DNA of 64,000 nucleotides from Aureimonas glaciei. Lineage in GTDB: Bacteria > Pseudomonadota > Alphaproteobacteria > Rhizobiales > Rhizobiaceae. The stretch is taken from the NCBI RefSeq assembly GCF_014643375.1, contig NZ_BMJJ01000002.1, positions 124,345-188,344 of the forward strand, written 5' to 3'. Position numbers and translations under genes: made by a program. The notes under the pieces were generated by a model. That model did not search any database and was not told the DNA's origin. It saw only the letters and a program-made list of their open reading frames with translations. How positions within the stretch are numbered: the stretch's first letter is position 1; each line of letters opens with the position of its first letter. Shown here piece after piece: positions 56,378 to 64,000 of the stretch.

Positions 56378-56663
56378 AGACGGCTTCGTAGAACATGCGC
56401 TCCCCCTGCCGCCCAACGGGTACCAGAAACACCGGTGTGCCCTCGCTTCCATCGCCGGCCGGAGCGAGCGCGACCGTACCTTGCGAAAGCGCCTGCGCGG
56501 CCGGGCCGGAAAAACTCAGGCTGAAGCTCTCGCCTTCGCGCAGGCCCTGGCCGAGCGGCGTCACGGCGTCGAGGACGAGCGGCACGACAACGCCGCCGGT
56601 ACGCGCCTCGAACGCGCTTCCGGCGCATGCCTGCGCCGATTCCAGTGTCGTCAGCATTGCCAT
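56370..56663 (-). CDS. DUF6916-type small protein
   Basis: A 97-residue protein. The pattern LRE-GESFSLSFSGPAAQAL, then LSQGTVALAPAGDG and the end VFLVPVGRQGERMFYEAVFN match the DUF6916 family, small beta-rich proteins often encoded beside tail-collar genes. It runs opposite to the acetyltransferase gene and overlaps it by 8 bp at the 3' ends. Function is unknown. Confidence 0.75.
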   Translation of the reverse strand: MAMLTTLESAQACAGSAFEARTGGVVVPLVLDAVTPLGQGLREGESFSLSFSGPAAQALSQGTVALAPAGDGSEGTPVFLVPVGRQGERMFYEAVFN

Positions 56664-56834
56664 TTGCCACCCCGCTTCGCCCCTGCCGCGTCAGGATAGC
56701 GGATTTAGGCGGAGCATCGAAACCGGCGATTGCCGCGCCGGAGATTATCCCCCAACTTGCTTGAAGGGGCTCGCTACGCGGCATCGGGGGATGCGCTGCG
56801 AAGCGGGCAGATCACTATCGGGAGACGCTTTGAG

Positions 56835-57566
56835 ATGAGCCAGACCCAGCCCGTCATGCCGCTGTTCTATAAACGGCCGGAAGCCCTGCAGCCGGAGCGG
56901 CACGGCGCGCTCGGCCTGAAGCCGGAGCCGGATTTCGGCTTTGCGGCCCGGGCCGTGTCGGTGCCGATCAGCGCGGCGGAAGCGCCCTTTGCCGCCCGCC
57001 ACTATCCGATCGTCTTCGCCACCGCCGGGGAGTTCCTGCCGCTGGCGGTGCTGGGCCTCTCGACCGGCAAGAACCTCTTCGTCGATGCGACCGGCACCTG
57101 GGAGCCGGGCGTGTACATTCCGTCCTATGTGCGGCGCTACCCGTTCGTCTTCGCCACCGGCGAGGACCAGGGACGGCTGACGCTCTGCGTCGACCGGGCG
57201 GCCGGGCGCCTTCTCGAGCAGGGCGGCGACAAACTGTTCGAGGACGGCAAGCCGACCAAGGTGACCGACAACGCACTGGAGTTCTGCGCCGCCTTCGAAC
57301 GGGAGATCGCGGCGACGCGCAAGATCGTCGAACTCCTGCGCAAGCACGCGCTTCTCACCGGGAGCCTGGCGACGCTCACCCTGCCGAGCGGCTCCAAGGT
57401 GGCGCTGAAGGATTTTATGGTCATCGACGCCGCGGCGGTCGACAAGCTTTCGGACGAGGCCTTTGCGGAATTGCGCCACAACGGCGTTCTGCCGCTCGTC
57501 TTCGCGCAGATTGCGTCGCGGGCCGGATGGGGCGATCTCGCGCTCCGGCTTCCTGAAGGACGCTAG
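56835..57566 (+). CDS. SapC-family protein
   Basis: A 243-residue protein of the SapC family. Recognisable segments are MPLFYKRPEALQPERHGALG, FAARHYPIVFATAGEFLPLA, the ALLGL-like GLSTGKNLFVDATGTWEPGV, YIPSYVRRYPFVFATGED and LFEDGKPTKVTDNALEFCAA. The family is named for an S-layer-linked Campylobacter protein, but its biochemical role is not defined. ATG 56835 is chosen at the conserved N-terminus, with GGGAG about 10 bp upstream. It is divergent from the DUF6916 gene and lies at the end of the putative surface-fibre locus. Confidence 0.87.
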   Translation: MSQTQPVMPLFYKRPEALQPERHGALGLKPEPDFGFAARAVSVPISAAEAPFAARHYPIVFATAGEFLPLAVLGLSTGKNLFVDATGTWEPGVYIPSYVRRYPFVFATGEDQGRLTLCVDRAAGRLLEQGGDKLFEDGKPTKVTDNALEFCAAFEREIAATRKIVELLRKHALLTGSLATLTLPSGSKVALKDFMVIDAAAVDKLSDEAFAELRHNGVLPLVFAQIASRAGWGDLALRLPEGR

Positions 57567-57608
57567 GCGGCCCGAGCGGCATGGTAAGAGCCGTCCGGTC
57601 CGGCTCCA

Positions 57609-58226
57609 CTACGGGGTCGTCTCGCCCGGCGCCGGGGTGCTTGCACGGCCGGCCGCGAAGTCGGCGTAAGCGGAGGAGAAGCCGACCAGCGTCACCGGGA
57701 CGGTGACATCCTGCTGCTGCGCCGACTGGAAGGTGACGCCGAGGGTGCTGCCGCCCTTCAGCCTGTCGAGCAGGGCCGTGTCCAGGGCGGCGCCCGCATA
57801 GCTGCCGTTCTGATCGGCGGTCTGGATGACCAGCTTCTGGGCCTCGCCCTTGTCGATCTGCATCTGCACCCCGGCCGGAAGGAACAGCCCGTGCGGCAGC
57901 GCCAAAAGCAGCGCCGGCTTATTGTCCGCGCCGGGCTGGACCATCACTGTCAGCAATCGCTGCTGGCCCTTTCCCTGATCGGCCACCAGGTTCTGCAAGA
58001 CCGTGCAGCGCTTGGCCTCGCCATCCCCGTTGCAATTGACCTGCCAGTTGCGTCCCGGCGCGGCGGTCTGGGCCGTTGTTGCCGGCGCCGGAGTCGGTGC
58101 CGGAGCTGCTGTCGGTGCGGGTGCCGCTGTCGGTGCAGGTGCCGTATCTTGCGCGGCAGCCGGCGATCCGGTCGCGGCGACCATGGCAAGGATCCATCCG
58201 ACGGCGATGCGCGCTGGTATCACCAC
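57609..58226 (-). CDS. Invasion-associated locus B (IalB)-like secreted protein
   Basis: A 205-residue protein with a signal peptide (IPARIAVGWILAMVAATGSP, then AAAQ) and an Ala/Pro/Thr repeat tract made of PAPTA units before an IalB-like domain. Visible features are WQVNCNGDGEAKRCTVLQNL, RLLTVMVQPG, LALPHGLFLPAGVQMQIDKG and a C-terminal VPVTLVGFSSAYADFA. Family members usually carry a second Cys pair in the middle; here that region reads IQTADQNGSYAGAALD without cysteines. It is expected in the periplasm. The start is GTG 58226 or GTG 58223 after GGAGGAGAGG. Name inherited from Bartonella; no invasion role is implied. Confidence 0.8.
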   Translation of the reverse strand: MVIPARIAVGWILAMVAATGSPAAAQDTAPAPTAAPAPTAAPAPTPAPATTAQTAAPGRNWQVNCNGDGEAKRCTVLQNLVADQGKGQQRLLTVMVQPGADNKPALLLALPHGLFLPAGVQMQIDKGEAQKLVIQTADQNGSYAGAALDTALLDRLKGGSTLGVTFQSAQQQDVTVPVTLVGFSSAYADFAAGRASTPAPGETTP

Positions 58227-58568
58227 GTTCCTCTCCTCCTGATGCGCGGCATTCAGGTCGAGTTGCGCTCGCCGCATGGCGCCGGCGTATCTTTGCCCGA
58301 GCGGCTCGCACAGACAAGCCGGCTGCGGGAGCAGGAAAGCGTGGTTGGGAGAGTTTCGCGGAACGATCAGCGGCGGCGTTGACCTTTGCTGCAACGCCCC
58401 AAACCCTCGTCGATCTGGCGCCTCGTCGAAAGCGGCGGATCACGTCGATCAGCCGACCCCCGTTGTCACGCACACCTAGCGATAGACTGCCGCGTCGAGG
58501 CTGATCTGGACGAGGATGAACGAGATCGCGACCTGCCTGAGCATCCGCAATCACCGTCGGGGACGCCG
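58227..58568. other. 342-bp gap without a gene
   Basis: Between the IalB-like gene and the DUF3305 gene, both leftward. No family-like frame and no clear terminator were recognised. The formate-dehydrogenase accessory gene DUF3306, which often follows DUF3305, is not present here. Confidence 0.4.
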
Positions 58569-59018
58569 CTATTCCCGCTTGCGCTTGCGAAAGACGCGCT
58601 CGACGTGGTGGGTCCGGACGAAGTCGGCCAGCCGCTCGGCGATTTCCGAGGGCATCGGCGCGACGTCGACCATCAGGCCGCCGGCCTCCGTCATCGCTTC
58701 GCCCTCCGCCGGGTCGGCCGTGACCGAGAGCAGGCGGATGCCGGCGGCGGTGTCCTCGATCGACAGGGTCACCCAGAGCATCGCCTCGCCGGTGGCGAGG
58801 TTGTCGCGATAGTTGCCCGTTTCCACCCGGTGGAACTCGACATCGGCGGAGCCGGCATAGAGCATTGCTGCGTCTCCTTCCGTGCCGAGGACATGCCCGT
58901 CGGCCATGTCGGCGGCTTCCGGCACGATGGCGACGACGCGGAAGGCGTGGGTCGCCCAGGGGCTCGACGACGGCCGTCGCTCCACCACGACGCCGACACG
59001 GAAATTGGGCCCTGCCAT
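58569..59018 (-). CDS. DUF3305 domain protein (formate dehydrogenase-linked)
   Basis: A 149-residue protein. Family features are RVGVVVERRPSSSPWATHAF, VEFHRVETGNYRDNLATGEA, LWVTLSIEDT, VDVAPMPSEIAERLADFVRT and the C-terminal HHVERVFRKRKRE. DUF3305 proteins are encoded in loci for molybdenum/tungsten formate dehydrogenases; the molecular role is unknown. ATG 59018 overlaps the DUF6352 stop as TGATG. It is the last gene of the four-gene leftward block. Confidence 0.87.
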   Translation of the reverse strand: MAGPNFRVGVVVERRPSSSPWATHAFRVVAIVPEAADMADGHVLGTEGDAAMLYAGSADVEFHRVETGNYRDNLATGEAMLWVTLSIEDTAAGIRLLSVTADPAEGEAMTEAGGLMVDVAPMPSEIAERLADFVRTHHVERVFRKRKRE

Positions 59019-60031
59019 CAGCTCGTCTCCTCGCGCGTGCGAAGCGGCAATCCCGCGATGAGGTTCTGCGGCTTCATCCGCACTTCGCCGGTCCGCGTCA
59101 TCGCGAGCAGGAGCCAAACGGGTCGCGCGCCGATCGCCGGAAGCGCCTCCTCCGGATGGGTGAAGCGCAGGGCAAAGAGGCCGATGATCCGCTCGGCGTC
59201 GCCGTCATCGAGTTCCTGCCCGCGCCAGAGCGCGTTGCCGATGCGCGTCGCATCGGCGTCCAGGCCGACGAACCAGGCCCAGTCCTCCTCGTCGGCGCGC
59301 GCCTCCGGCGTGACGGTGACGGCCACGCCGAGGAGATGGGCGACCCAGAGCTCGATGGCCCGCGCCAGGCCGCGCCGCGAGGCGACGCCCCCGGAAAAGG
59401 AGAGGACGAGGTCGAAGGATTCGCTGCGGTGGCCGTACGAGGCGGCGTTCTCGTCCGTGAGGACGTCGAGCTCGGTGACGACGGGTTCGGCGAACATCTG
59501 GAGCAGCGGCGGGGCCGAGCGGCCGCGGTCTTCCTGCAGCTCGACGATCTCGGCATCAGCCAGGAGCAGGGCGCCCGCCTCGACGCTGGCGCGCTGCGGG
59601 CGGAAGAACAGTTCCGCGGCGCGCAGGACATGCGCGTCGTCGCAGCCGTCGAGGACATTGCGCAGGATCACCTGCGTCAGCTGGTTGACGAAGAGCGGCG
59701 GCGTCTCATGCATGTGCCCCCTGACGAGGCCGAGATAGGCGCCCTCCAGCGTCGGCGCGGCGGTCAACCGGTCGCGAAAGGCGAGCATGACCTGCCAGTT
59801 CTCGCGTGCATCCGCATCCTCGAGGGCGGCGATCTCGGCGGGCTCGACGGTGCGGCGGGGATCGGCCATGAGCGCGGCATGCAGGCGCTGCTCCGCGGGA
59901 CAGGCCTCCGGCGGCGGCATCAGCTCGGGCCGGGCGAAATGCGCTTTCAGATAGTCGTCGGTGAGGACCAGGCGGCCGTCCTCGTCCCGGTCGAGCAGCT
60001 GATGGCCGGAAGAGACCCAGAATTCCATCAT
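59018..60031 (-). CDS. DUF6352 family protein
   Basis: A 337-residue protein matching DUF6352: N-terminal EFWVSSGHQLLDRDEDGRLV, LTDDYLKAHFARPELMPPPE, CPAEQRLHAALMADPRRTVE, LEDADARENWQVMLAFRDRL, then PPLFVNQLTQVILRNVLDGC and AAELFFRPQRASVEAGALLL. No cofactor motif is recognised. ATG 60031 overlaps the DUF6505 stop. It sits in the conserved formate-dehydrogenase accessory neighbourhood; function is unknown. Confidence 0.85.
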   Translation of the reverse strand: MMEFWVSSGHQLLDRDEDGRLVLTDDYLKAHFARPELMPPPEACPAEQRLHAALMADPRRTVEPAEIAALEDADARENWQVMLAFRDRLTAAPTLEGAYLGLVRGHMHETPPLFVNQLTQVILRNVLDGCDDAHVLRAAELFFRPQRASVEAGALLLADAEIVELQEDRGRSAPPLLQMFAEPVVTELDVLTDENAASYGHRSESFDLVLSFSGGVASRRGLARAIELWVAHLLGVAVTVTPEARADEEDWAWFVGLDADATRIGNALWRGQELDDGDAERIIGLFALRFTHPEEALPAIGARPVWLLLAMTRTGEVRMKPQNLIAGLPLRTREETS

Positions 60032-60579
60032 GTCGGGCCTCGCATGAGAGCGTGCAGATCGACCGCCTCGGCGGCATCGCCGTCGTCGTTGTCCTCGAGC
60101 GTCACGATGTCGAAGGCGCGGCTGTGCTGGACGAGGTCCTCGCGCTTCTTCAGGGTGCGGAAGCGCTCGCGGATGCCGTCCTCTTCCACGCTGCGCTGGA
60201 CGGCGAGAAGGGTGTTTTCCGGATGGTCGCAGAGCGAAGCGGCAAACGCGATCTCCTCCTCGGCCGCGGCCCAGGCCGTCGCCTCGTCGGGCGCACCGAG
60301 ATGCACGACGAGCTGGCGGGCGAGCAGGGCTACCGCCGCCTCGCGCTCGGCTTGGCTCGCGGGCGTGACCACCACCAGCGTCGACCAGCCGAAACTCGAA
60401 AGGCCGAGCAGCCCCGAGCGAAAAGCCTGACGCTCCTTGCCGGCCAGGGCCTGCATGTCGCGGTCCCAGAACCGGAACGCGCCCGAAATCGCCCATTCGC
60501 CGGGCGCTGCCGTCTCGTCGAAGACGAATTCGTCGGAAGGATCGAGCCGGATCGTGCGCGGCAGCTTCAGCCCGGTCAA
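60028..60579 (-). CDS. DUF6505 family protein
   Basis: A 183-residue protein matching DUF6505: LPRTIRLDPSDEFVFDETAA, PGEWAISGAFRFWDRDMQAL, RSGLLGLSSFGWSTLVVVTP, AAEEEIAFAASLCDHPENTL and VEEDGIRERFRTLKKRE. The only available start is TTG 60579, which overlaps the ligase-like gene's stop (TTGA). The tight overlap with both neighbours indicates coupled translation. Function is unknown, but it co-occurs with DUF6352 and the lipoate-ligase-like gene. Confidence 0.83.
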   Translation of the reverse strand: MTGLKLPRTIRLDPSDEFVFDETAAPGEWAISGAFRFWDRDMQALAGKERQAFRSGLLGLSSFGWSTLVVVTPASQAEREAAVALLARQLVVHLGAPDEATAWAAAEEEIAFAASLCDHPENTLLAVQRSVEEDGIRERFRTLKKREDLVQHSRAFDIVTLEDNDDGDAAEAVDLHALMRGPT

Positions 60580-61298
60580 ATCCAGAATGCCCCGGTCGCG
60601 GGATCGAGCCAGGATGGCGTATACAGCGCCTCCCGCAGCGAGCGGCGCGTGCCGCCGGCCAGGACGTCGCCATCGTCGAGGATCTCGGTGTCTTCCCCGC
60701 GCCAGCGGCGCAGCCAGTTCTGACGCACGGCGTCAAATCCTTCCTCGGCCCACAGACTCGTCTCGCGCAGAAAGGTACGGGCGAAGCCCTCGACGAGCGT
60801 GCCTGGGTTCAACTCTTCAAAGCCCTGCTCGTCAAGCCCGCCGAGCAGGGGGCGCAGCCCTGCTTCTCCGGCCTGCATCACGATGACGCGGATCGTCGCG
60901 CCGAGGACGAGCCAGGCCGGAACGGCATCCTCCGGCGTGCCCTCGGGCCAGGCGAGACGCAGGCCACCGACCAGCGCGCCGTCGATGCGGATCGCATCCG
61001 GCCAGCCGAGCGCGATGTCGACCAGGGGCGGCGCATGGATGCTGAGGGCGTCGCCCAGCGCATTGCCGGCGGCGTAGACGACGCGGCGCGCCAGGGCCAG
61101 GGGCTCCTCCGGCTCCAGCACCAGGGCAAACTCGGCCAGGTGGAAGCGCCGGGCCCAGACCAAGGTGCCGGCTCCCGCCGACAGCGCGATCTCCCGGGCA
61201 TGGGCAAAAGGATCGACGGCCTCGCGCATCGCCAGGAGCGAATAGGGGGGCGGCAGCGACAGGTCCGAAGCCAGCGGGGAGGGGCGGGAGAAGGGCAT
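60576..61298 (-). CDS. Biotin/lipoate protein ligase-like family protein
   Basis: A 240-residue protein resembling the biotin/lipoate A/B ligase fold with a DUF4444-like C-terminus. Recognisable segments are LVWARRFHLAEFALVLEPEE, NALGDALSIHAPPLVDIALG, WPDAIRIDGALVGGLRLAWP and the C-terminal EILDDGDVLAGGTRRSLREA. The canonical lysine-binding ligase motif is weak, so enzymatic activity is uncertain. ATG 61298 is preferred over a GTG two codons earlier. It is the first gene of the block and is divergent from the 4Fe-4S gene across 82 bp. Confidence 0.8.
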   Translation of the reverse strand: MPFSRPSPLASDLSLPPPYSLLAMREAVDPFAHAREIALSAGAGTLVWARRFHLAEFALVLEPEEPLALARRVVYAAGNALGDALSIHAPPLVDIALGWPDAIRIDGALVGGLRLAWPEGTPEDAVPAWLVLGATIRVIVMQAGEAGLRPLLGGLDEQGFEELNPGTLVEGFARTFLRETSLWAEEGFDAVRQNWLRRWRGEDTEILDDGDVLAGGTRRSLREALYTPSWLDPATGAFWI

Positions 61299-61315
61299 GA
61301 TCACACGGATTCGGA

Positions 61316-61344
61316 TTGACTTTTCACAGTTTACAATGGTTCTA
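61316..61344 (+). promoter_or_regulatory. Possible promoter for the 4Fe-4S protein gene
   Basis: TTGACT (61316-61321) followed after 17 bp by GTTCTA (61339-61344), in the short divergent region between the ligase-like and ferredoxin-like genes. The -35 match is good and the -10 is weak. Confidence 0.3.
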
Positions 61345-61380
61345 GCCTGAACGGCCAGTGCAGAAAACCCAATAGCATCA

Positions 61381-63114
61381 ATGAGGACCGCTCAGACAGT
61401 GCCGATCTTTGCCATGGACGACCAGCCGCGCCAGTCCGCCCTTGCCGCTCTTTCCGCCCGCGCCGTCTCCGCGCCGCCGCTGGTCACGCTGTCGAGCAAC
61501 GGCGTCGTTCTCGTGCATGGCGCCGGTGCGGCGGCGATCGCCGCGGGCCTTGCGTTGTCCGACCGGCTCGACGTGACGGTGGTGCTGTCGGACGGCAACG
61601 CGGTCGAAATTCCCGGCGGCCTGGCCTTTCCGGTCGTCCACGGGCGTGTCGTTTCGGCGTCCGGCCATTTCGGCGCCTATGAAGCCGTTCTCGACGGCTT
61701 CGCCGCGACAAGGGGTGGTCCGGTCCGCGACGGTGCCGTGTCGCGCTGCGACCTGATCCTCGACCTGTCGGACGCGCCGGCGCTGTTTCCTGCCTTCGAG
61801 GCCCGCGACGGCTATTTCAAGATCGATCCGGCCGACGGTGTCGCCCTGGCGCGGGCGCTGGAGGAGGCCGGCGAGCTCGTCGGCGAGTTCGACAAGCCGA
61901 AGTACATCGATTTCCACCCGGAGCTGTGCGCCCATTCCCGCTCCTCGATCAAGGGCTGCACGCAGTGCCTCGACGCCTGCGCCATGGAGGCGATCACCCC
62001 GCTGGGCGACGTGGTCTCGATCGACGCCATGGTCTGCGCGGGCTGCGGCAATTGCGCCGCCGTCTGCCCGACCGGCGCGGCGTCCTACACCGTGCCGACG
62101 ATCGACGAGCAGCTCGGCCGCCTGCGCGCGATGATCCTCGCATTTCGGGATTCGGGCGGGACGGACGCCATCGTCCTGATCCACGACGTCACCGTCGGAC
62201 GTCCGCTGATCCAGGCGATCGGCGCAGAGCTGCCGGCGACGGTGCTGCCTTTCGAAGTCAATGAGATCAAGCAGATCGGCATCGAGGTCATCGCCGCCGC
62301 TCTGGCCTATGGCGTGTCGGGCGTCCGCCTGCTGACGCGCCGGGCGCCGAAAAACGGCATCGCGGCGCTTTCCGGGACCGTCGCCATCGCCACCACTTTC
62401 GCGGCCGCCCTCGGCTATGGGGCCGAGGCCTGCGCGATCGTGCAGGCCGATGCGCCGGAGCAACTGCTCGCCGCGCTCGCCGCCCTGCCGGGGGGCGTGC
62501 CGAGCCCGCAGCCGTCGCGCTTTGCACCTGTCGGCGCCAAGCGCGGGCTTCTGGAGTTCAGCCTGCGCACCATGCACGAGGTCGCGCCCGCACCCGTTGC
62601 GCTCGTGCCTTTGCCGGCCGGTTCCCCTTTCGGGACGGTGCTGGTCGAGACCGAGGGCTGCACGCTCTGCCACTCCTGCGTCTCGGCCTGCCCGACGGGG
62701 GCGCTGTCGGCTGGTGAGGACCGGCCGATGCTGCGCTTCTCGCAGAATGCCTGCGTCCAGTGCGGCCTGTGCGCCGCGACCTGTCCCGAAGACGTCATCA
62801 CGCTGCGCCCACAGCTCGACTTCGCCGCCTGGAACGCGCCGCGCGTGACGCTGAAGGAGGAGGAGCCCTATCCGTGCGTCCGCTGCGCCAAGCCCTTCGG
62901 CACCCGCAGCACGATCGAGCGCGTGGTCGCCAAGCTCGAGGGAAGCCACTGGATGTTCAGCGGCGAGAATGCCCGCCGGCTCGACGCGATCCGGATGTGC
63001 GAGGCCTGCCGCGTCGAGTCCGCGCTGAACGAGGGGTTCGACCCCTATGCCGGGCCAGCGCGTGAACGCCCGCGGACGGCGGCCGACTACGCGGTCCTGG
63101 ACGACGAGGCCTGA
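61381..63114 (+). CDS. Multi-cluster 4Fe-4S ferredoxin-type protein (formate dehydrogenase-linked)
   Basis: A 577-residue cytoplasmic iron-sulfur protein. Cysteine clusters in order: CAHSRSSIKGCTQCLDAC (about 185), CAGCGNCAAVCPTGAASY (about 220), CTLCHSCVSACPTGALSA (about 430) and CVQCGLCAATCPEDVITL (about 458), then CVRCAKPFG and a final MCEACRVESALNEGF. This fits the 4Fe-4S proteins encoded with DUF3305, DUF6352 and DUF6505 near formate dehydrogenases, possibly passing electrons or assisting maturation. No Shine-Dalgarno precedes ATG 61381; ATG 61414 is an alternative start. Confidence 0.88.
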   Translation: MRTAQTVPIFAMDDQPRQSALAALSARAVSAPPLVTLSSNGVVLVHGAGAAAIAAGLALSDRLDVTVVLSDGNAVEIPGGLAFPVVHGRVVSASGHFGAYEAVLDGFAATRGGPVRDGAVSRCDLILDLSDAPALFPAFEARDGYFKIDPADGVALARALEEAGELVGEFDKPKYIDFHPELCAHSRSSIKGCTQCLDACAMEAITPLGDVVSIDAMVCAGCGNCAAVCPTGAASYTVPTIDEQLGRLRAMILAFRDSGGTDAIVLIHDVTVGRPLIQAIGAELPATVLPFEVNEIKQIGIEVIAAALAYGVSGVRLLTRRAPKNGIAALSGTVAIATTFAAALGYGAEACAIVQADAPEQLLAALAALPGGVPSPQPSRFAPVGAKRGLLEFSLRTMHEVAPAPVALVPLPAGSPFGTVLVETEGCTLCHSCVSACPTGALSAGEDRPMLRFSQNACVQCGLCAATCPEDVITLRPQLDFAAWNAPRVTLKEEEPYPCVRCAKPFGTRSTIERVVAKLEGSHWMFSGENARRLDAIRMCEACRVESALNEGFDPYAGPARERPRTAADYAVLDDEA

Positions 63115-63132
63115 GCTCCAGGGCCTGGGCCG

Positions 63133-64000
63133 TCAGTCCTTCGGGGCCGTCACCCGTGCGAGAAAGTCCACGAGCGCCTGGCGGCTCTCCGGCCGGGTGA
63201 TGGTCTGCTCGGGCATCTTGGTGCCGGGCGTCAGGGCATGCGGTCCGACCTCGAACAGGCGGGCGATCGTCTTCTTGGTCCAGACGATGTCGTGACCGGC
63301 GAAGGCCGGGGAATAGTCATAGCCAGGCAGCGTCGCGATGCGGCGCCCCATGACGCCATGGAGCGACGGCCCGGCGCGCGTGCCTTCCCCCGGCTGGAGC
63401 GTGTGGCAGGCGACGCAGGCACGAAAGACCTCGGCGCCCGGGTCGTCGCCATAGGCGGCGAGCGGGTCGGCTTCCGAGACGAGGAGCCCCTGGCCGAGAG
63501 GGGCCCCCGTTCGCGTGTCCCAGCGCCGGACGACATGGTCGTTGCCGCCGGTCAAAAGGTCCGCCGTGCCGGGAACGAAGGCCATGGACCAGACCGGCAT
63601 TCCCGGGCCGACCAGCGTTCGGAGCGGCTCGAGGCTGCGCCCGCCGAAAACCTGCACCGCGCCCCGGAGGCCGGAGACGGCGACCGTCTGCCCGTCGCCC
63701 GAGACGGCGATGGCCGAAATCGGCGTCGGCGCCACGGCGCTCTCGGCCTCGACGCTCCCGTCGGCGGCCGAGACGATCCGCAGGCGGCCGTCGCCGCCGC
63801 CGACCGCCAGACGCGATTCCCCCAGCACCGCGAGGGCATTCAAGGGCGTCTCGAAGGTCGTGACGCGGGCGGGACCGTCGGCGGGCCAGACACGCAGCGT
63901 CCCATCGTAGCCGATGGTCGCGATCTCGCCCGAGGCGAGAAAACCGATCCCGTTGACGTTGCCCTGATGCCCCTCGAGGACGCTAGGGGCGCCTTGGCCG
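63133..64000 (-). CDS. WD40-repeat protein with C-terminal cytochrome c domain, 5' end cut by window edge
   Basis: The last 288 codons of a fusion protein; the frame continues past the right edge. WD40-like blades are visible: VLEGHQGNVNGIGFLASGEI followed by TIGYDGTLRVW, then ALAVLGESRLAVGGGDGRLR, PISAIAVSGDGQTVAVSGLR and PVWSMAFVPGTADLLTGGND with HVVRRWDTRTG. The C-terminal 100 residues are a class I cytochrome c: haem motif CVACH in FRACVACHTLQPGEG, GPSLHGVMGRRI, and the distal Met ligand in GTKMPEQTI. It is expected in the periplasm. Such fusions are known but their electron partners are not. It converges on the 4Fe-4S gene with an 18-bp gap. Confidence 0.87.
   Translation of the reverse strand, partial: GQGAPSVLEGHQGNVNGIGFLASGEIATIGYDGTLRVWPADGPARVTTFETPLNALAVLGESRLAVGGGDGRLRIVSAADGSVEAESAVAPTPISAIAVSGDGQTVAVSGLRGAVQVFGGRSLEPLRTLVGPGMPVWSMAFVPGTADLLTGGNDHVVRRWDTRTGAPLGQGLLVSEADPLAAYGDDPGAEVFRACVACHTLQPGEGTRAGPSLHGVMGRRIATLPGYDYSPAFAGHDIVWTKKTIARLFEVGPHALTPGTKMPEQTITRPESRQALVDFLARVTAPKD

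Noticed and set aside
59018-60736. A longer DUF6352 protein starting at 60736
   Set aside because: The extension is a read-through of the DUF6505 region in another frame. The conserved N-terminus EFWVSSGHQLL begins at ATG 60031.

Overview
This window looks like chromosomal DNA of a GC-rich alphaproteobacterium, most likely of the order Hyphomicrobiales (Rhizobiales). The reasons are the IalB-like protein, the alphaproteobacterial DUF3305/DUF6352/DUF6505 formate-dehydrogenase accessory block, the DUF3606 protein, the PhnF/PhnM/PhnDCE layout and the dense TGATG/ATGA gene overlaps. I cannot name the genus from the sequence. I recognise no rRNA, tRNA, CRISPR array, insertion sequence or phage structural operon.

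Layout. 1-4115: phosphonate use, with phnM and a GntR/PhnF-type regulator (cut by the left edge) divergent from the importer genes phnD-phnC-phnE; two identical 12-bp palindromes lie between the arms. 4369-13550: a leftward exopolysaccharide-type operon of four genes, three of them multi-domain fusions (GT4+glycosidase, GT4+Gfo/Idh/MocA+MDR dehydrogenase, GT+UDP-galactopyranose mutase). 13871-21024: housekeeping and redox genes (DUF72, NAD(P)HX dehydratase, histidine phosphatase, DUF3606) and two LysR regulators divergent from a flavodoxin-like gene and from a zinc-free MDR oxidoreductase.

21224-32667: a nine-gene leftward chemosensory operon: a soluble receptor with two signalling tips, a triple CheW protein, CheB, CheR, CheA, a STAS-like protein, a CheY-like receiver, a CheC-type phosphatase and a hybrid histidine kinase whose first PAS domain is a LOV (blue-light) domain.

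33586-54111: one uninterrupted 20.5-kb gene for a 6,841-residue protein. It has a signal peptide, an inverse-autotransporter (type Ve, intimin/invasin-like) beta-barrel and a huge beta-helical passenger made of eight large modules, several in an alternating A/B order. It is followed by three tandem tail-collar-domain genes, a GNAT acetyltransferase, a DUF6916 gene and a SapC-family gene. This surface-fibre-like locus (33.5-57.6 kb) is the best candidate in the window for an undescribed system.

57609-64000: an IalB-like secreted protein, then a tightly overlapping block (lipoate/biotin ligase-like, DUF6505, DUF6352, DUF3305) divergent from a multi-cluster 4Fe-4S protein. This resembles the accessory part of formate-dehydrogenase loci, but no dehydrogenase subunit is visible. 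A WD40-cytochrome c fusion runs off the right edge.
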